Shown here: piece after piece, positions 1 to 9,871 of the stretch
Position numbering within the stretch: position 1 is the stretch's first letter
How the letters are laid out: every line of letters begins with the position of its first letter
NCBI GenBank assembly: GCA_000934455.1
Contig: KN882282.1
Location: 130,974-151,886 of the forward strand
Length of the DNA: 20,913 nt
Direction of reading: 5' to 3'
From: Apostichopus parvimensis
Lineage: Eukaryota; Echinodermata; Holothuroidea; Aspidochirotida; Stichopodidae
The notes under the pieces: generated by a model
Seen by the model: only the letters and a program-made list of their open reading frames with translations
Told to the model about the DNA's origin: nothing
The model's database searches: none
Made by a program: the position numbers and the translations under genes

Positions 1-88
<88 letters not shown>
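1..88. repeat. (ATC)n trinucleotide microsatellite
   Basis: About 29 uninterrupted ATC units start at the window edge and pass into a short AAC/A-rich stretch at 88-100. The array may extend beyond the window. In a reading frame it would give poly-Ile, poly-Ser or poly-His, but no gene context supports that. Confidence 0.97.
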
Positions 89-3000
89 ACAACAAAAAAC
101 CATCTAACGTCATCAAGTATGAATGGCCATTTCCTCCGCTTTCAAAATGCTAAAGAGTGAATCAAAGTGATCGGCTATTTTCATGTGCATTCTGACCGAA
201 CCGATAAAAATTACTTCAACCTCCTTCTGCGATCATTTGAATTTCCTCTTTCATTCATATCTTTAATAATGAAAAATTATTCAAATCATTAAGTTTTATA
301 AATATTTTGCTTTTTACTTCTTTCGTATATTTCTCCGGCATCATAATCAGTTAATTTCACTTTTCTTACATATTTATTTATTTCTTTAATATGGGGGGGG
401 GGGGGTATAGCTTCAGTATAGTGACTGTATCCTGTATTGCATTCAACAGGTGTATTGTGTGTATTAGCCTAACACACATAGAAACACGGAGGACTCCTGT
501 ATATAACGTTTTAATATGTGCCTGTGTTCAATGTATTAAGCCTCCATAACTATTATAAGAACATCGTTTCAAAACCTTTTTTTTTATGTCAACAACAACA
601 CCATGTTTTAACTTTTATTTTCAAACTCGAATGTTTTGTTTACATATTATAACAAGGGGGGGGGGGTATGGGGGTGGGAGGAGGATTTCAACTATCAATT
701 GCAACAGAAAACCTACAAACCCATTTTGAAAATAAAAGTCCCGCTTCAAAGCCATACTATATACTTTTTTGTGTGTGTATACGCTATAAGATAGCGCACG
801 TGTACAGTTATTCATATAGGACATACGCTCGCACATACAACTTCGATCATATGTAAGGGAATAGCTCAGTCTCCGAATTTTTACAACATTCTTACGTCCT
901 TTGCCACGCACTTAGAGTGCCATGCCAATAGTTTCACCTTACCATCAATTCATTCTGTTCTCTTTTTTTCCCTCCTCTGAAGTGGCCTAATAAAATTCTT
1001 ACTTTACAATATCCTTGCAAAGTGTTGAAATCAAAAAAAGTATCGTATATAATATTGGGAGGACCTTATACAATATTCTCGTGCAAAGAGTGACCGCGGT
1101 TGCTGCTCTCTGTAATTTCGAGTATATAGTAGACTATACGTGTGTAATGCCTACGGGGTAACGCGTTTATATCCTTTGTTCGACAAACGACCAACGCGCG
1201 CTGTTAGATAAGTATTGGGGTCCTATATAGTTTAGCTGTACTGTACAGAACGAAAGATTTCGAGTTTGGAACTCTTGTAGGTTATTTCAGTGTCTCTGGG
1301 ATAGAAATATGGTCATTTGTTAGGCAATCGGCACGAGGTGACTCCTATAGCCTATTCTTTACCGTAATCCCTCGGGCAACATTTTATGGAAATTTCTTCG
1401 CCTAAGCTCAAGATTGGCTTGTCAAGTACGTTAACCTTCAAACGTGTAGGTCAAGTTCAAATGGACACATTGAAAAGCCTGTTGATAACACAGACGCGCA
1501 TGTGGAAATACGACCTTCGATGAGAGAGAATCAGAAGGTCTTAACACACACACACACACGGTTGATCTCAAGTACATTTCACAGCGAGGAGCAGATACGA
1601 ACGACTATAGGGCAGGTGGTTCTTAGTTAGCGCCCTCAGTTTATGAAGCGCAAACATAAATTTGAAAGAAAAAAGGAGATAAACTTGATCTGAAGAGTCT
1701 GAAGAGTTTGTAGAGTTGGTAGAGGCGGAAATGCGCTCTACATAAAGTACTTTACATTTTTAAAGCAAATAGGGAGGTTGGACGGAAATTAGGGTGGGGT
1801 TAGGAAGGGGGGGGGGGTAAGGGAGGGGGGCGTAGGAAAGTGTAAGGGTGAGAAAGGTGGGGAAGAGAGAGGTCCACGGATGATAGCAACTGGATTTCAA
1901 ATCTGCATCGAAGAACCAATATATGTTGAAATATTTCCACATGTCTAAATTCTTGATCTTCTGGAAATACGTCGTATCAATAAATGAGATGAAAACAAAA
2001 TCTGATTTATTTCGTAGAATTCCGCCTTAGGCTAAGATAGCAACACAAGGTACTGAATTATATTTATCAGCTAAAAAGTGGTCAGTAATAAATGTAAACT
2101 TTTTTGTGAGTGTCTCTCCCTTAATAAAAAAAATAAAATAATAATAATTAACGCTTGTATCGATGTTGACATTTAATGACACCATACAAAGGCCATCCAT
2201 AATGTTACGCTGGAGGAATTGTAATGAAAAAATGAAATTAATAGTGCACAATTATGCACATCCTATACACCCCCTTTGAGATATTGTTGTCGTCGGTACT
2301 AAGGAGGTTTAGATGTGACATGATGCTATCGTTTCGTTAAGTTTAATTATAAATTTGTGGAGTACTACATTCAGGGGAAGGGGTGAGACGGTAAGTTCCC
2401 CATCCTCATCTTATAAGGTCCTGTAAATATTAATGATATGCATTTACAGATGCTATGATATATTACCTTGTGGGCAGGTACACGCACGGTAGCGTAAGCA
2501 TATCTCCATATTTATTGTCCTAAATATACAGAAGTGTTTTTTTTAAAAGACGACAATAAAGTTCCAGCCTACGCACGGAGGAATATCGTTTTTTACTTTA
2601 CCATGGCTAATGAGAAAACCTTCTGAGAAGCAGATCACACCGTGCTATTAAAGCAAGTAGCCTATCTAAGTATCATATATATCATGAATATTTATATCCT
2701 TTTATTTATATTTTGGCGTCCCTGAACATTTCTGGGACAGGGAAGGGGTGCTCTTCTGAATTTATCTCCCCTTCCCCTCCACACCCTCTCTACCTTCCCC
2801 TACCATCCCCTCCCACTGTGGTCAATCATGCTGAAATTCAACACCCCATTTTACTGTCACTATAAAAGTACCGTAGATAGCCACACTGTCATATGTAATT
2901 GTCTAATGTAACAAACCTCAATGTCTGGGAATAATTTTTTTTCAGGATCTTTCATGATGGAATTTTGAAACCTTTTCAGTATGCTTATCTTTGGCACCAA

Positions 3001-3183
3001 CGTTGATCATCTTTTATGATGGAATTTTGGATAAAAGTAAAAACAAACGATTTCGAATAGCGCCATCTCCTTTGCGCCTAAATCTCTTTTGTAGTTTGAA
3101 ATTTCCGATCTTTTTTTGGAAGGGGGGGGGGGGGGGGGTTGGCGGTTAGAGTAGTTTTATAACGGGCAATCCCAGATTATCAG
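89..3183. other. Intergenic DNA without a recognisable gene
   Basis: This is AT-rich sequence with simple repeats: poly(G) runs at 393-405, 656-666, 1807-1817 and 3122-3138, a CA run near 1543-1558, and C-rich patches at 2768-2815. The open frames at 621-911, 668-856, 1760-1942 and 2027-2251 are short. Their prolines and glycines come from the G/C runs, and none shows a domain. No RNA gene or clear transposon is visible. Confidence 0.6.
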
Positions 3184-3383
3184 TCATAGATGTAATTTTG
3201 TTTGTTTGTATGTGTGTGTGCATGTATTCCTGTTCTGTGTTTGTCTGTGTTGTAACGATCCATGCCTTGAGTCACACATCCTCCAAATTGAAGACTTTTA
3301 TTTGACTCTCCCCACAGAACCATTAGTGACTGAGTCCAAGACCCGATTCAGGTACGAGAAAAAGCCATGTTAGTTATGCATGT

Positions 3384-3439
3384 CGGAGCCGATTACGGCC
3401 TTTAGCAATGTCAACCATCATGGTTGAACCGGGGCTCCG
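3384..3439. repeat. Nested palindromic block, candidate hairpin element
   Basis: An outer 7-base inverted repeat (CGGAGCC at 3384-3390 with GGCTCCG at 3433-3439) encloses a perfect 8-base stem with one central base (TCAACCAT-C-ATGGTTGA, 3411-3427). A smaller GCCG-ATTA-CGGC hairpin lies at 3389-3400. The GC content is above the surroundings. The segment 3240-3580 around it reads like a dispersed repeat consensus, but I cannot name a family. Confidence 0.45.
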
Positions 3440-3579
3440 GCGGATTTGATGTGGGCGGGAAGACTTGAGGCACGTTAACATTGATCATCATGCACAACCA
3501 ATGCTGGGAGCTGAGATTCACTTGGCCCAGCTTTAACTCTCATTACAGCAACTCGGAAGCGTACTAGTGAAATTCAGCT

Positions 3580-3602
3580 CCCCCCCCCCCCCCCCCCCCC
3601 CC
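3580..3602. repeat. Poly(C) tract, 23 bases
   Basis: This is an uninterrupted run of C, the longest of the G/C homopolymers in the window. It is flanked by AATTCAGCT on the left and ATGAAATAGG on the right. Confidence 0.97.
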
Positions 3603-4561
3603 ATGAAATAGGAATTAGGAAGGGATAAAAAGTTCGAAATTCCTAGAGAGCAATGGAAAAGCTTTGTTAATTAAGAAAAGGTTAATAAAGGCTTAAAAAA
3701 AGGTTGTAAATAAGAAGGTTTTGTTAATTCTCATTCCGTTTTTGCAGGAATAGTTCGTACTGTGTCGTATTCCTGTGGCCTTGTATAATCTGGAAATATT
3801 GAGACTCCCTTTTTGGATGTCTAAATCACTCCAATGATCACTCCAACGACGTCCTGAACGGCTGAAAGTAACCAAAAAGTAGCTCAACTGCCTTCGAAAT
3901 GCAATGAAATTACCTCTGCAAAGACAAAGAATGGTAGGCTATAGTTCTAGTATACGTGCACGCTCCGGGTTTTATAGCGGTCACGCTTGAGGTATTAACC
4001 ACCATTTACACAAAACACTATTTGAAAACAAATCACTCTACACACGAATTGATCTATTGAATCCCTCCGTTTGTTCTCTTCAGTTTTATTTACACGTACC
4101 TTCCGGAAAATATTGATTTCTGTGATAGTGTGGAGATAGTTCGTCAAGCAAGTTGTTGTGAGGGGAAAGGGATAGGTGGGGTGTAATGGTGTCACTTCTT
4201 GGCAGTTACCCTGTAAAGAATGTCTGGTATATACAAGCGGCGTTGAGGAAATTTCATTGACTGTTCAGTATATGCGCAAACTGATAGTGACACCTGCTGA
4301 ATTGATTGATGACACAATGAGCAAACTTACTCCCTACTGCAAAGATTGCTCTGTAGTACTAGCAAATTGAATCCGTATTGTATGTAATACGAGGCGAAAG
4401 GGCAAATGCAGGGGCGTTAACCTAAAGAACCTTATCTCTCAGGCTGTTTCTAAACTTTCGATAATAGCAGATGGTTTGTTAAGGATCACACATTGACAAG
4501 TGAACACATTTGAACACGCAGTTCATGTTTTTAAAGTGAATGTTTTTATGTACGTTCTGTA
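3603..4561. other. Intergenic DNA, no confirmed gene
   Basis: This is AT-rich unique-looking sequence. Minus-strand frames at 3693-3887 and 3995-4195 show nothing recognisable. The plus-strand frame at 4176-4370 encodes 64 residues with two CxxC pairs (CKEC and CKDC) about 40 residues apart and a more protein-like composition than its neighbours. It has no recognised domain, so I do not call it a gene. Confidence 0.4.
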
Positions 4562-4934
4562 CATAGGCGTACGTAGGAGCCGAATTTGATTTGGGAGGGG
4601 GGGGGGGGCTGTTACGACTTGTCCGAAAAATATAATCAAAGTTTTCAACATTTCAATGATTGGTGCATATCATATAGGCATGCATCGATTATTGCATCGC
4701 ATGCCAATAACATACAATCATTTCCCGTGTTATTACCCTTCCATATGGTTATAATTATTGGGAAAGTCGTTACAATAATAATGATAATAATAATATAAGT
4801 TGAACCATTGAAAACACATTGCAAATTATTTTTCTTTCAGTAGGTGCCCGAAAAATCCTCAACATATTGCCCGAATTTTCACTAAAAATTTTGGTTAGGG
4901 GCTGCACCCCCAGCCCCCGCCTCCTACGCCTATG
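4562..4934. mobile_element. MITE-like non-autonomous DNA element with CATAGGCGTA terminal inverted repeats
   Basis: The left end reads CATAGGCGTACGTAGGAG. The right end is TCCTACGCCTATG, so the termini are inverted copies apart from a 4-base CGTA insertion on the left. Both ends are followed internally by G-rich sequence on the same strand sense: a 12-G run at 4597-4608 on the left, and AGCCCCCGCCTCC on the right. The 373-bp interior is AT-rich and contains no transposase. A run of ATA/ATG triplets lies near 4772-4795. The target-site duplication is unclear, so superfamily is not assigned. Similar CCTACGCCTATG ends are, from memory, common in marine invertebrate genomes. Confidence 0.6.
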
Positions 4935-5576
4935 GATGTATCTCGGAAAGAAGCCATGCGGTACTCTTTTGCTGAAAATGCACACGTAATGACCCAAAAA
5001 TATCCAAACCTTCAGATAGTTTCATCTGGTTTGTTCTCTTTTGTTATTTTTGCATTCCATATATCTTCGTTGTCGCAAGCCGAGTGTTTAAAACGATAAT
5101 ATAAGAGACTTTTAATGTTTATCTTTTTTATCCAATTCGGCCGGTAATTTGGTAGGTTATGCCACTGAGCACTACTGACAACTCTGCGATACTTTTATAC
5201 TTATTCATAATGTCATTACACAGGCTATAGAGAAGATCGCAACCCCATTGTGACGGTTTTGATTTAAATCCATTTGTTACGTTTTATTTCGCTACATAAT
5301 TCTGGCATCACTTTGATACATTTTGAATACACAACGAAGTACTGGGAAATAACCTCTAAAAATTGTACCATATTACATTTAGGGGCTTTATAAAATCCAA
5401 AAATTTCACAAGGAAGGGACCCCCCTCCCCTAAGACTCCTTCCCCAGGTTCTCCCCCTTCTTCCATATTTCAAATTTCCCTCCCCGCTTGCTGGCATTTG
5501 AAGGATGTCAATGTAAGCTATAGTTTTGTCCTTGGACAAGACGCGTTTAGTTAGGTGGATACTAGAGGAATTATGT
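4935..5576. other. Intergenic DNA with a C-rich patch
   Basis: I see no gene. A pyrimidine/C-rich stretch at 5419-5486 creates proline- or glycine-rich open frames on both strands (5264-5539 and 5363-5554) that I regard as by-products of composition. Confidence 0.5.
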
Positions 5577-5600
5577 GGGTGGGGAGGGGTGGGGTGGGGA
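5577..5600 (+). promoter_or_regulatory. Strong G-quadruplex motif upstream of the PLEKHA5/7-like gene
   Basis: Five consecutive G-runs (GGG, then four GGGG) are separated by single bases T, A, T and T. Runs of three or more Gs with one-base loops are the classic pattern for a very stable parallel quadruplex. It lies about 470 bases upstream of the start codon, on the coding strand. A regulatory role is inferred from position only. Confidence 0.5.
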
Positions 5601-5828
5601 GTGGTTCCGGAAGGGAGGAAGAATCATTTCATCACTGGGGACAAAAGTAAAAGCATCAAGAGCGACAAAAGCAAACTAAAATTTAATACAAAAACAGCTA
5701 TTATTGTGTGCTTGCAACATCAGTTGGCTATCATCATTAAAAACATGCATGCAGTACAGAATATTATAATTTTAAATGTTACTGCATATAGGCTGTCAAT
5801 AGTTCGATAAGCGTATATATTTTCTCAC

Positions 5829-5937
5829 TTTCAGAATATGAATGGTGCCGATAACGGGACGGACTAGCTCTCCAATCTACGTCTGTGGGCATTTGCCAAA
5901 ATAAAATTGATAACAATATCATGAAAGCGTCCGCCAT
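5829..5937 (-). CDS. Possible divergent first coding exon, product unknown
   Basis: On the minus strand an ATG at 5937 in strong context (GTCCATGGCGG) opens a frame that begins MADAFMILLSILFWQMP and continues through a basic, Ser/Tyr/His-rich stretch. A donor-like GTGAGA follows at 5828, which would end the exon in phase 1. The hydrophobic N terminus (about residues 5-14) resembles a signal peptide or membrane anchor. The start lies 134 bases from the PLEKHA5/7-like start and points away, which would fit a bidirectional promoter. I do not recognise the protein. The same strand is open back to 6003, and the plus strand has an acceptor-like site across the donor, so this may be chance. Confidence 0.2.
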
Positions 5938-6071
5938 GGACGAAGAACGTGCCCTTGAGCTAAAGTGATCGAAACTAGAACTAGTACAGGGAGGTAGTTT
6001 CAAACTTGGAACAGCTTAGGTCAGTCATCGTGAGAACAACCGCTGCGACAGGTAGTATAGTGTGTACAAAC
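5938..6071 (+). promoter_or_regulatory. Presumed promoter-proximal region and 5' UTR of the PLEKHA5/7-like gene
   Basis: The segment directly upstream of the start codon has a higher GC and CpG content than its surroundings. It has no obvious TATA box and no upstream ATG in the coding frame. The transcription start cannot be set from the sequence. A plus-strand acceptor-like site (TTTTCTCACTTTCAG, ending at 5834) lies upstream, so the 5' UTR could be spliced. Assignment is by position only. Confidence 0.4.
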
Positions 6072-6154
6072 ATGGCGGAAAGGTTGAGGCAAGACCCGTT
6101 ACCACCTCCCTGGTCTTACGGGGTTATGCGGGACGGGCGTATATTTTTTATCAA
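6072..6154 (+). CDS. PLEKHA5/7-like: PLEKHA5/PLEKHA7-like gene, coding exon 1 (start and first part of WW domain 1)
   Basis: First coding exon of a gene for a WW- and PH-domain adaptor. In vertebrates PLEKHA5/6/7 proteins bind phosphoinositides through the PH domain. PLEKHA7 sits at the zonula adherens and binds PDZD11 through its WW domains. The exon encodes 27 residues plus two bases of the next codon, beginning MAERLRQDPLPPPW and continuing SYGVMRDGRIFFI. The LPxxWSYGVxRDGRxFFIN pattern is the specific opening of the PLEKHA5/7 first WW domain; Trp14 is its first signature Trp. The ATG has a good context (AAACATGG) and is the first in frame after an in-frame TAG at 5982-5984. The exon ends at a consensus donor (AA then GTAAGT) in phase 2, and exon 2 supplies the base that completes Asn. 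The start is inferred; untranslated exons upstream are possible. Confidence 0.9.
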
Positions 6155-7783
6155 GTAAGTTATCTATTTGTGGTATTCTTATGATTTTCTGCATCTTGTC
6201 AGAGTTTCAATATATCTAAAGAGTGGAGAAGTTTGTTAGCGTGGAGTTTGGTTCGTTTAGTCGGTTGTTTACATTTTGAAGTTTGTAAAAGGCGATACGC
6301 TGTGACTAATGTACAACCCATGTTTGGAAGATTCCAAACTTGTATTGGAACGATTGTGTGTGATTTCTAATAGTGTAGGAATTATGGGGGCTCTTGGTCC
6401 CCATTTTGGCAAATGAATACACGTAGAAGTTAGCGTGGCCTAACACTGTATTTGGTAGTTTGCGAAAATGGGTGACGCATAAAACTGGGAATATTGGAAT
6501 GCCACAGTTAACATAGTCTAGGTTTTGTGTAGAATGCAGTTATTGGTAGTGTAATGCAAGTTGTATTATTATGCCAGTCTTAATAATACTTAATAGCCTG
6601 CTGAAGCCCATTTGCTAATGCGAATTTATTTAACTTGGGTCTCACTGTCAGGACTTGCTTTAGCCTAGACTTAATACCTTAAGCCTGTAGACTGACTATC
6701 ATTAGCATGTTACCATTGCATTTCCTCACCAATGTTTACCCAATGTGTGGGTGTGTACATGCAGGGTGCAGTGCTTAGTCAGCTCTAGTCTTACTAAGAC
6801 TGGTGTAGGGGCCTATACTATAGTATGAGTGAACGTAGCCTAGTCTTAGGAGCTAAATCAGGAAATAACTCAGTGCACATAACTTACAATTTGCATACCA
6901 TAGCCTAGGGCCAATTTTGAGATTTGTGGAATTTGCCAATAAAATACTGGCTTTGTGTAGAAAACCTTACTGCCCATATTTTAAATTTCATGTATAATTC
7001 TGGTAAATGAGTGAAAGAATTTTGTGAAAATGTCTTAAAGTACAAAGCTGAAACTTGTGTTCTTCTTTTACTGTGTCAATTTTAACCCTTTTCATCTAGA
7101 TTGTGTAAATAAAAATTGCGTTCAAAATAGTGTTTACATGTTGACTTTCAAACATGGCAGCTACAGTACCTATTAATTATGCGGAGTTCTACATATGTAT
7201 CAGTATTCTATGTTAGGGAACATGTGAAGTTACCAAACACCACCATACCAACGTTATTAATATTCTCTGTTAATAGTAATGGGACATCATTGCAAAATAC
7301 ACTGGTGAATGAGCTTGACATTCTGGCTACTCTGTGCAGAAAAGAAGAATTCACTGCCAACATAATCATATCAGTAGGCATCAATCAATGCAGTCACTTT
7401 TTGTACTGGTAATATACAGTATATATAGGAACCAGTCTTTGAAGGGAAACACCAACTCTATGTCCCTTGAAAACAACGTTTGTCTTACTTCTTTCGATGT
7501 CACAAAGTACTGCTAATCTTTGGACAAACCTCTTACATAGATAATTAACGATTCCACTGAAGCGAAAGACAGCTCAGTATCCAATTATTCATCTAAAAGT
7601 ACAGTGCACAAGTTTGATCAAGTTTCTTGACAAATTAAAGTTTCTGTATACATATGTTCGGAAACAATGTAAGCTCACTGGGACTGAGTAACCTTTGTCA
7701 AGGTATGTGTTCGGACTGGGTTCTTCATTGACCAGTAAGAGATATGTAAATATATTCAATGTTGTTCTTTTGTCTACAAACAG
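6155..7783 (+). other. Intron 1 of the PLEKHA5/7-like gene
   Basis: The intron opens with GTAAGT and closes with a pyrimidine-leaning stretch and ACAAACAG. It is AT-rich. Its first kilobase has many TAGCCTAG/GCCTA words (about 6437, 6594, 6661, 6835, 6900), a habit I associate with sea urchin-like genomes. Short open frames at 7179-7412 and 7334-7516 show no recognisable domain. I see no RNA gene in it. Confidence 0.85.
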
Positions 7784-7860
7784 TGAAGAAAACAGTGATA
7801 CAACGTGGCTACATCCAGTAACCGGGAAAGCCATCGCTACCGGATTTAGTGATCGGAATG
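7784..7860 (+). CDS. PLEKHA5/7-like: PLEKHA5/PLEKHA7-like gene, coding exon 2 (end of WW domain 1)
   Basis: The exon has 77 bases: one completes Asn28, 75 encode 25 residues, and one starts the next Asp. The product reads EENSDTTWLHPVTG followed by KAIATGFSDRN. TTWLHPxTG holds the second signature Trp and the His-Pro that close WW domain 1. The nine residues from Asn28 to the Trp match the loop spacing of the vertebrate PLEKHA7 domain as I know it. The acceptor follows GTTGTTCTTTTGTC and ends ACAAACAG. The donor is ATG then GTAAGT, in phase 1. The open frame around it (7695-7952) is only read-through into intron on both sides. A second in-frame acceptor lies 12 bases inside the exon. Confidence 0.9.
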
Positions 7861-8894
7861 GTAAGTATTCAATTTATTTGATGAAAACCGGAAGTACGAA
7901 CCATGCTGCAGTGACCTCAGGATCTTGTGTGCTATCTACTGAGCCATCCTAGCCCAATTAACACTTTTATATTGCATAGCAGATATTTAATACCACCAAG
8001 ATACTGTTAACTGTCAAAAGAAATACTGTGTAATAAGGCTGCATGGTTAACCGGTCTCGTAACTAAAACTGCGGTTTTAACCGGTTCTGTACATTACTAA
8101 AGAACCGTTCAGCCTAACTGTGTAACCTACTGTAACTATGACAGAGCTTCTAGAGTAGATTTGTAAGGCCTAGCCTACTTTGCCTATACTGTAAGAAGTA
8201 GCTGGTCAGAAGTTTTTATCATTGTTGAGCTGTATATATGCTAGTTAATGTTCAAGCAAATTAAGGCAAGTTAAAAGGAAAAAAATGTTAAGTAGTAATT
8301 TACATTATAGCTTTCGTGCGTAACTTAACTGTAAGTTGTCAAGTTAGCCTTGTGTTAAGAAATAGCAGGAAAAAACAAAGTCAAAGTTAGTGTAGGCTTC
8401 AACACAAACATATATAAAGTAAATCCTAAAGTGTGTGATCGTGATCAAGCATCCACTTTGCCTCATGGTTTGTAAACTGTAAAGTGCTTGGTCATTAATT
8501 TGCTCCCATTTATAACTTACAGAGCTGAAAAATTATTGAGACATCAAAAAAATCCACTGTGCGTACGACTTGTCAGTCATAGAAGATAAACGTCAGTCAG
8601 GCACAGGAATGTCCATGTATTCACTCAATTGCCCTCTTTATAATATATCTTTCGCTGTGAGCATATTAGTACATTTTGACTGGGAGGAAGGGAAGGGGGG
8701 TGGGGGCAACAGTACGATTGATGGGTGGTAGCCTAGTGCCAAAGTCTTTGGCTGGGTTGTGGTCTGAAAAGGTTGCGGATTTCTGGTATATGTGATACAG
8801 CTTAATTGAAAATCTACAGTGATCATGTGTGAGAAAATGGTATTTGTTGATTATTTGTCAAACAAACTTCCAACAATTTTTTTCTTTCTTATAG
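7861..8894 (+). other. Intron 2 of the PLEKHA5/7-like gene
   Basis: The intron runs from a GTAAGT donor to a strong polypyrimidine tract (AATTTTTTTCTTTCTTATAG). It is AT-rich. A purine run at about 8684-8706 includes six Gs followed by TGGGGG. Two copies of AACCGGT-like sequence occur at 8049-8055 and 8076-8094. I see no gene or mobile element that I can support. Confidence 0.85.
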
Positions 8895-8952
8895 ATTTAC
8901 CTCAAGGGTGGCAGGAGGGCGTGACTGCCTCAGGAAGGACATACTATATCGA
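8895..8952 (+). CDS. PLEKHA5/7-like: PLEKHA5/PLEKHA7-like gene, coding exon 3 (first half of WW domain 2)
   Basis: The exon has 58 bases: AT completes the Asp codon begun in exon 2, 18 codons follow, and GA starts the next codon. The peptide is DLPQGWQEGVTASGRTYYI followed by Asp or Glu. It matches the second WW domain of PLEKHA5/7 proteins, which opens DLPxGWxEGxT and continues YFIDHN. The single Trp here is the first signature residue. In family members the second position is usually Phe, before His-Pro, and would be in exon 4. The donor GTAAGT leaves phase 2, as expected for a GAY (Asp) codon. I searched downstream for an AG-YCAYAAY start and a TTxFxHP peptide and found neither, so the gene is cut by the window. 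Confidence 0.88.
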
Positions 8953-9594
8953 GTAAGTTTGATTAAATTTTGCTCAAAAAGCTGCGTTTTCAGTTGAATT
9001 TAGGTACATGCTGGTAGTAATATATTTAACTATCGAAGGATGGAGAGGACCTCCGGAATATGATGTGATCTGCAAAATCCCAAATCACATCGGAACGACG
9101 AAATGATGAAATTGAATGTTTGCAAATGTAACATTAAAACATTACATGAAAATTTTTGGTACACAAAGTATTCAAATTATATGGATAAAACAATTAGTTT
9201 AACTCACTTATGAGGAGAGCTCGGCCAAATGGTTCTACGGTGTCCAAGTATTTTTATCCCCTCTTTCAAAAATATGCTCAACAAAACAAATGCAGATACA
9301 GTATAGTGAAAAAGGTCACATGTTTTGATTTTTTTTGTCATGGAATAGTCAAGGAAAAGTCATGAAAGTGTGGGAACCCTGCATGAAGCTGCACACCGAA
9401 CACATAATGCAGCTTCAGATAAGCTGATTTTGTTTTTCTGACATTCAGCGTCGTATATATGCTACTTCACTTCTGCATTCATTTGCTGTCATTTTTATGT
9501 AACTTGCATTTTACTGTCAGAAAGTCCAATCAGTTTTCATTGGAAGAGTACTGACACTGATATTTGGAATAATTTATACCTGATATCTATGGTC

Positions 9595-9864
9595 GGCCTA
9601 ATTTGCATGCAAAATGCTGGGCTGAAGTTATTTTCATGAAAGTCATTGGGCTATTAACTGACTGTACCAAGTTAGTGTGGGGACACTGAAGAGGTATTGA
9701 CATAAAATAAGCCCCAAGATTATACTCTGTGGCGATCTGGGCCAATGCCCTATGAGATAAAGGCGGCAAAATGTGAATAACTCTGTGGCCGGCTGGACCC
9801 ACAACCTGAATTATTGGTGTTAATTGAGGGACTGGGATCAAACACCTCCATTGAACTTTACTTC
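9595..9864. other. Unclassified, possibly repeat-derived intronic segment
   Basis: This stretch is slightly richer in GC than its flanks, and an ORF on the minus strand (9587-9841) crosses it without a recognisable domain. It ends just before the SINE. I cannot assign it to a family. Confidence 0.25.
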
Positions 9865-9871
9865 ATTGTAA
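9865..9871. repeat. Left copy of possible SINE target-site duplication (ATTGTAA)
   Basis: The same seven bases flank the SINE at 10273-10279. At seven bases a chance match is possible, but the copies sit exactly at the head start and just past the tail repeats. Confidence 0.5.

Noticed and set aside
1-88. (ATC)n as a CRISPR-like or coding repeat.
   Set aside because: It is a simple trinucleotide array with no spacers and no gene context.
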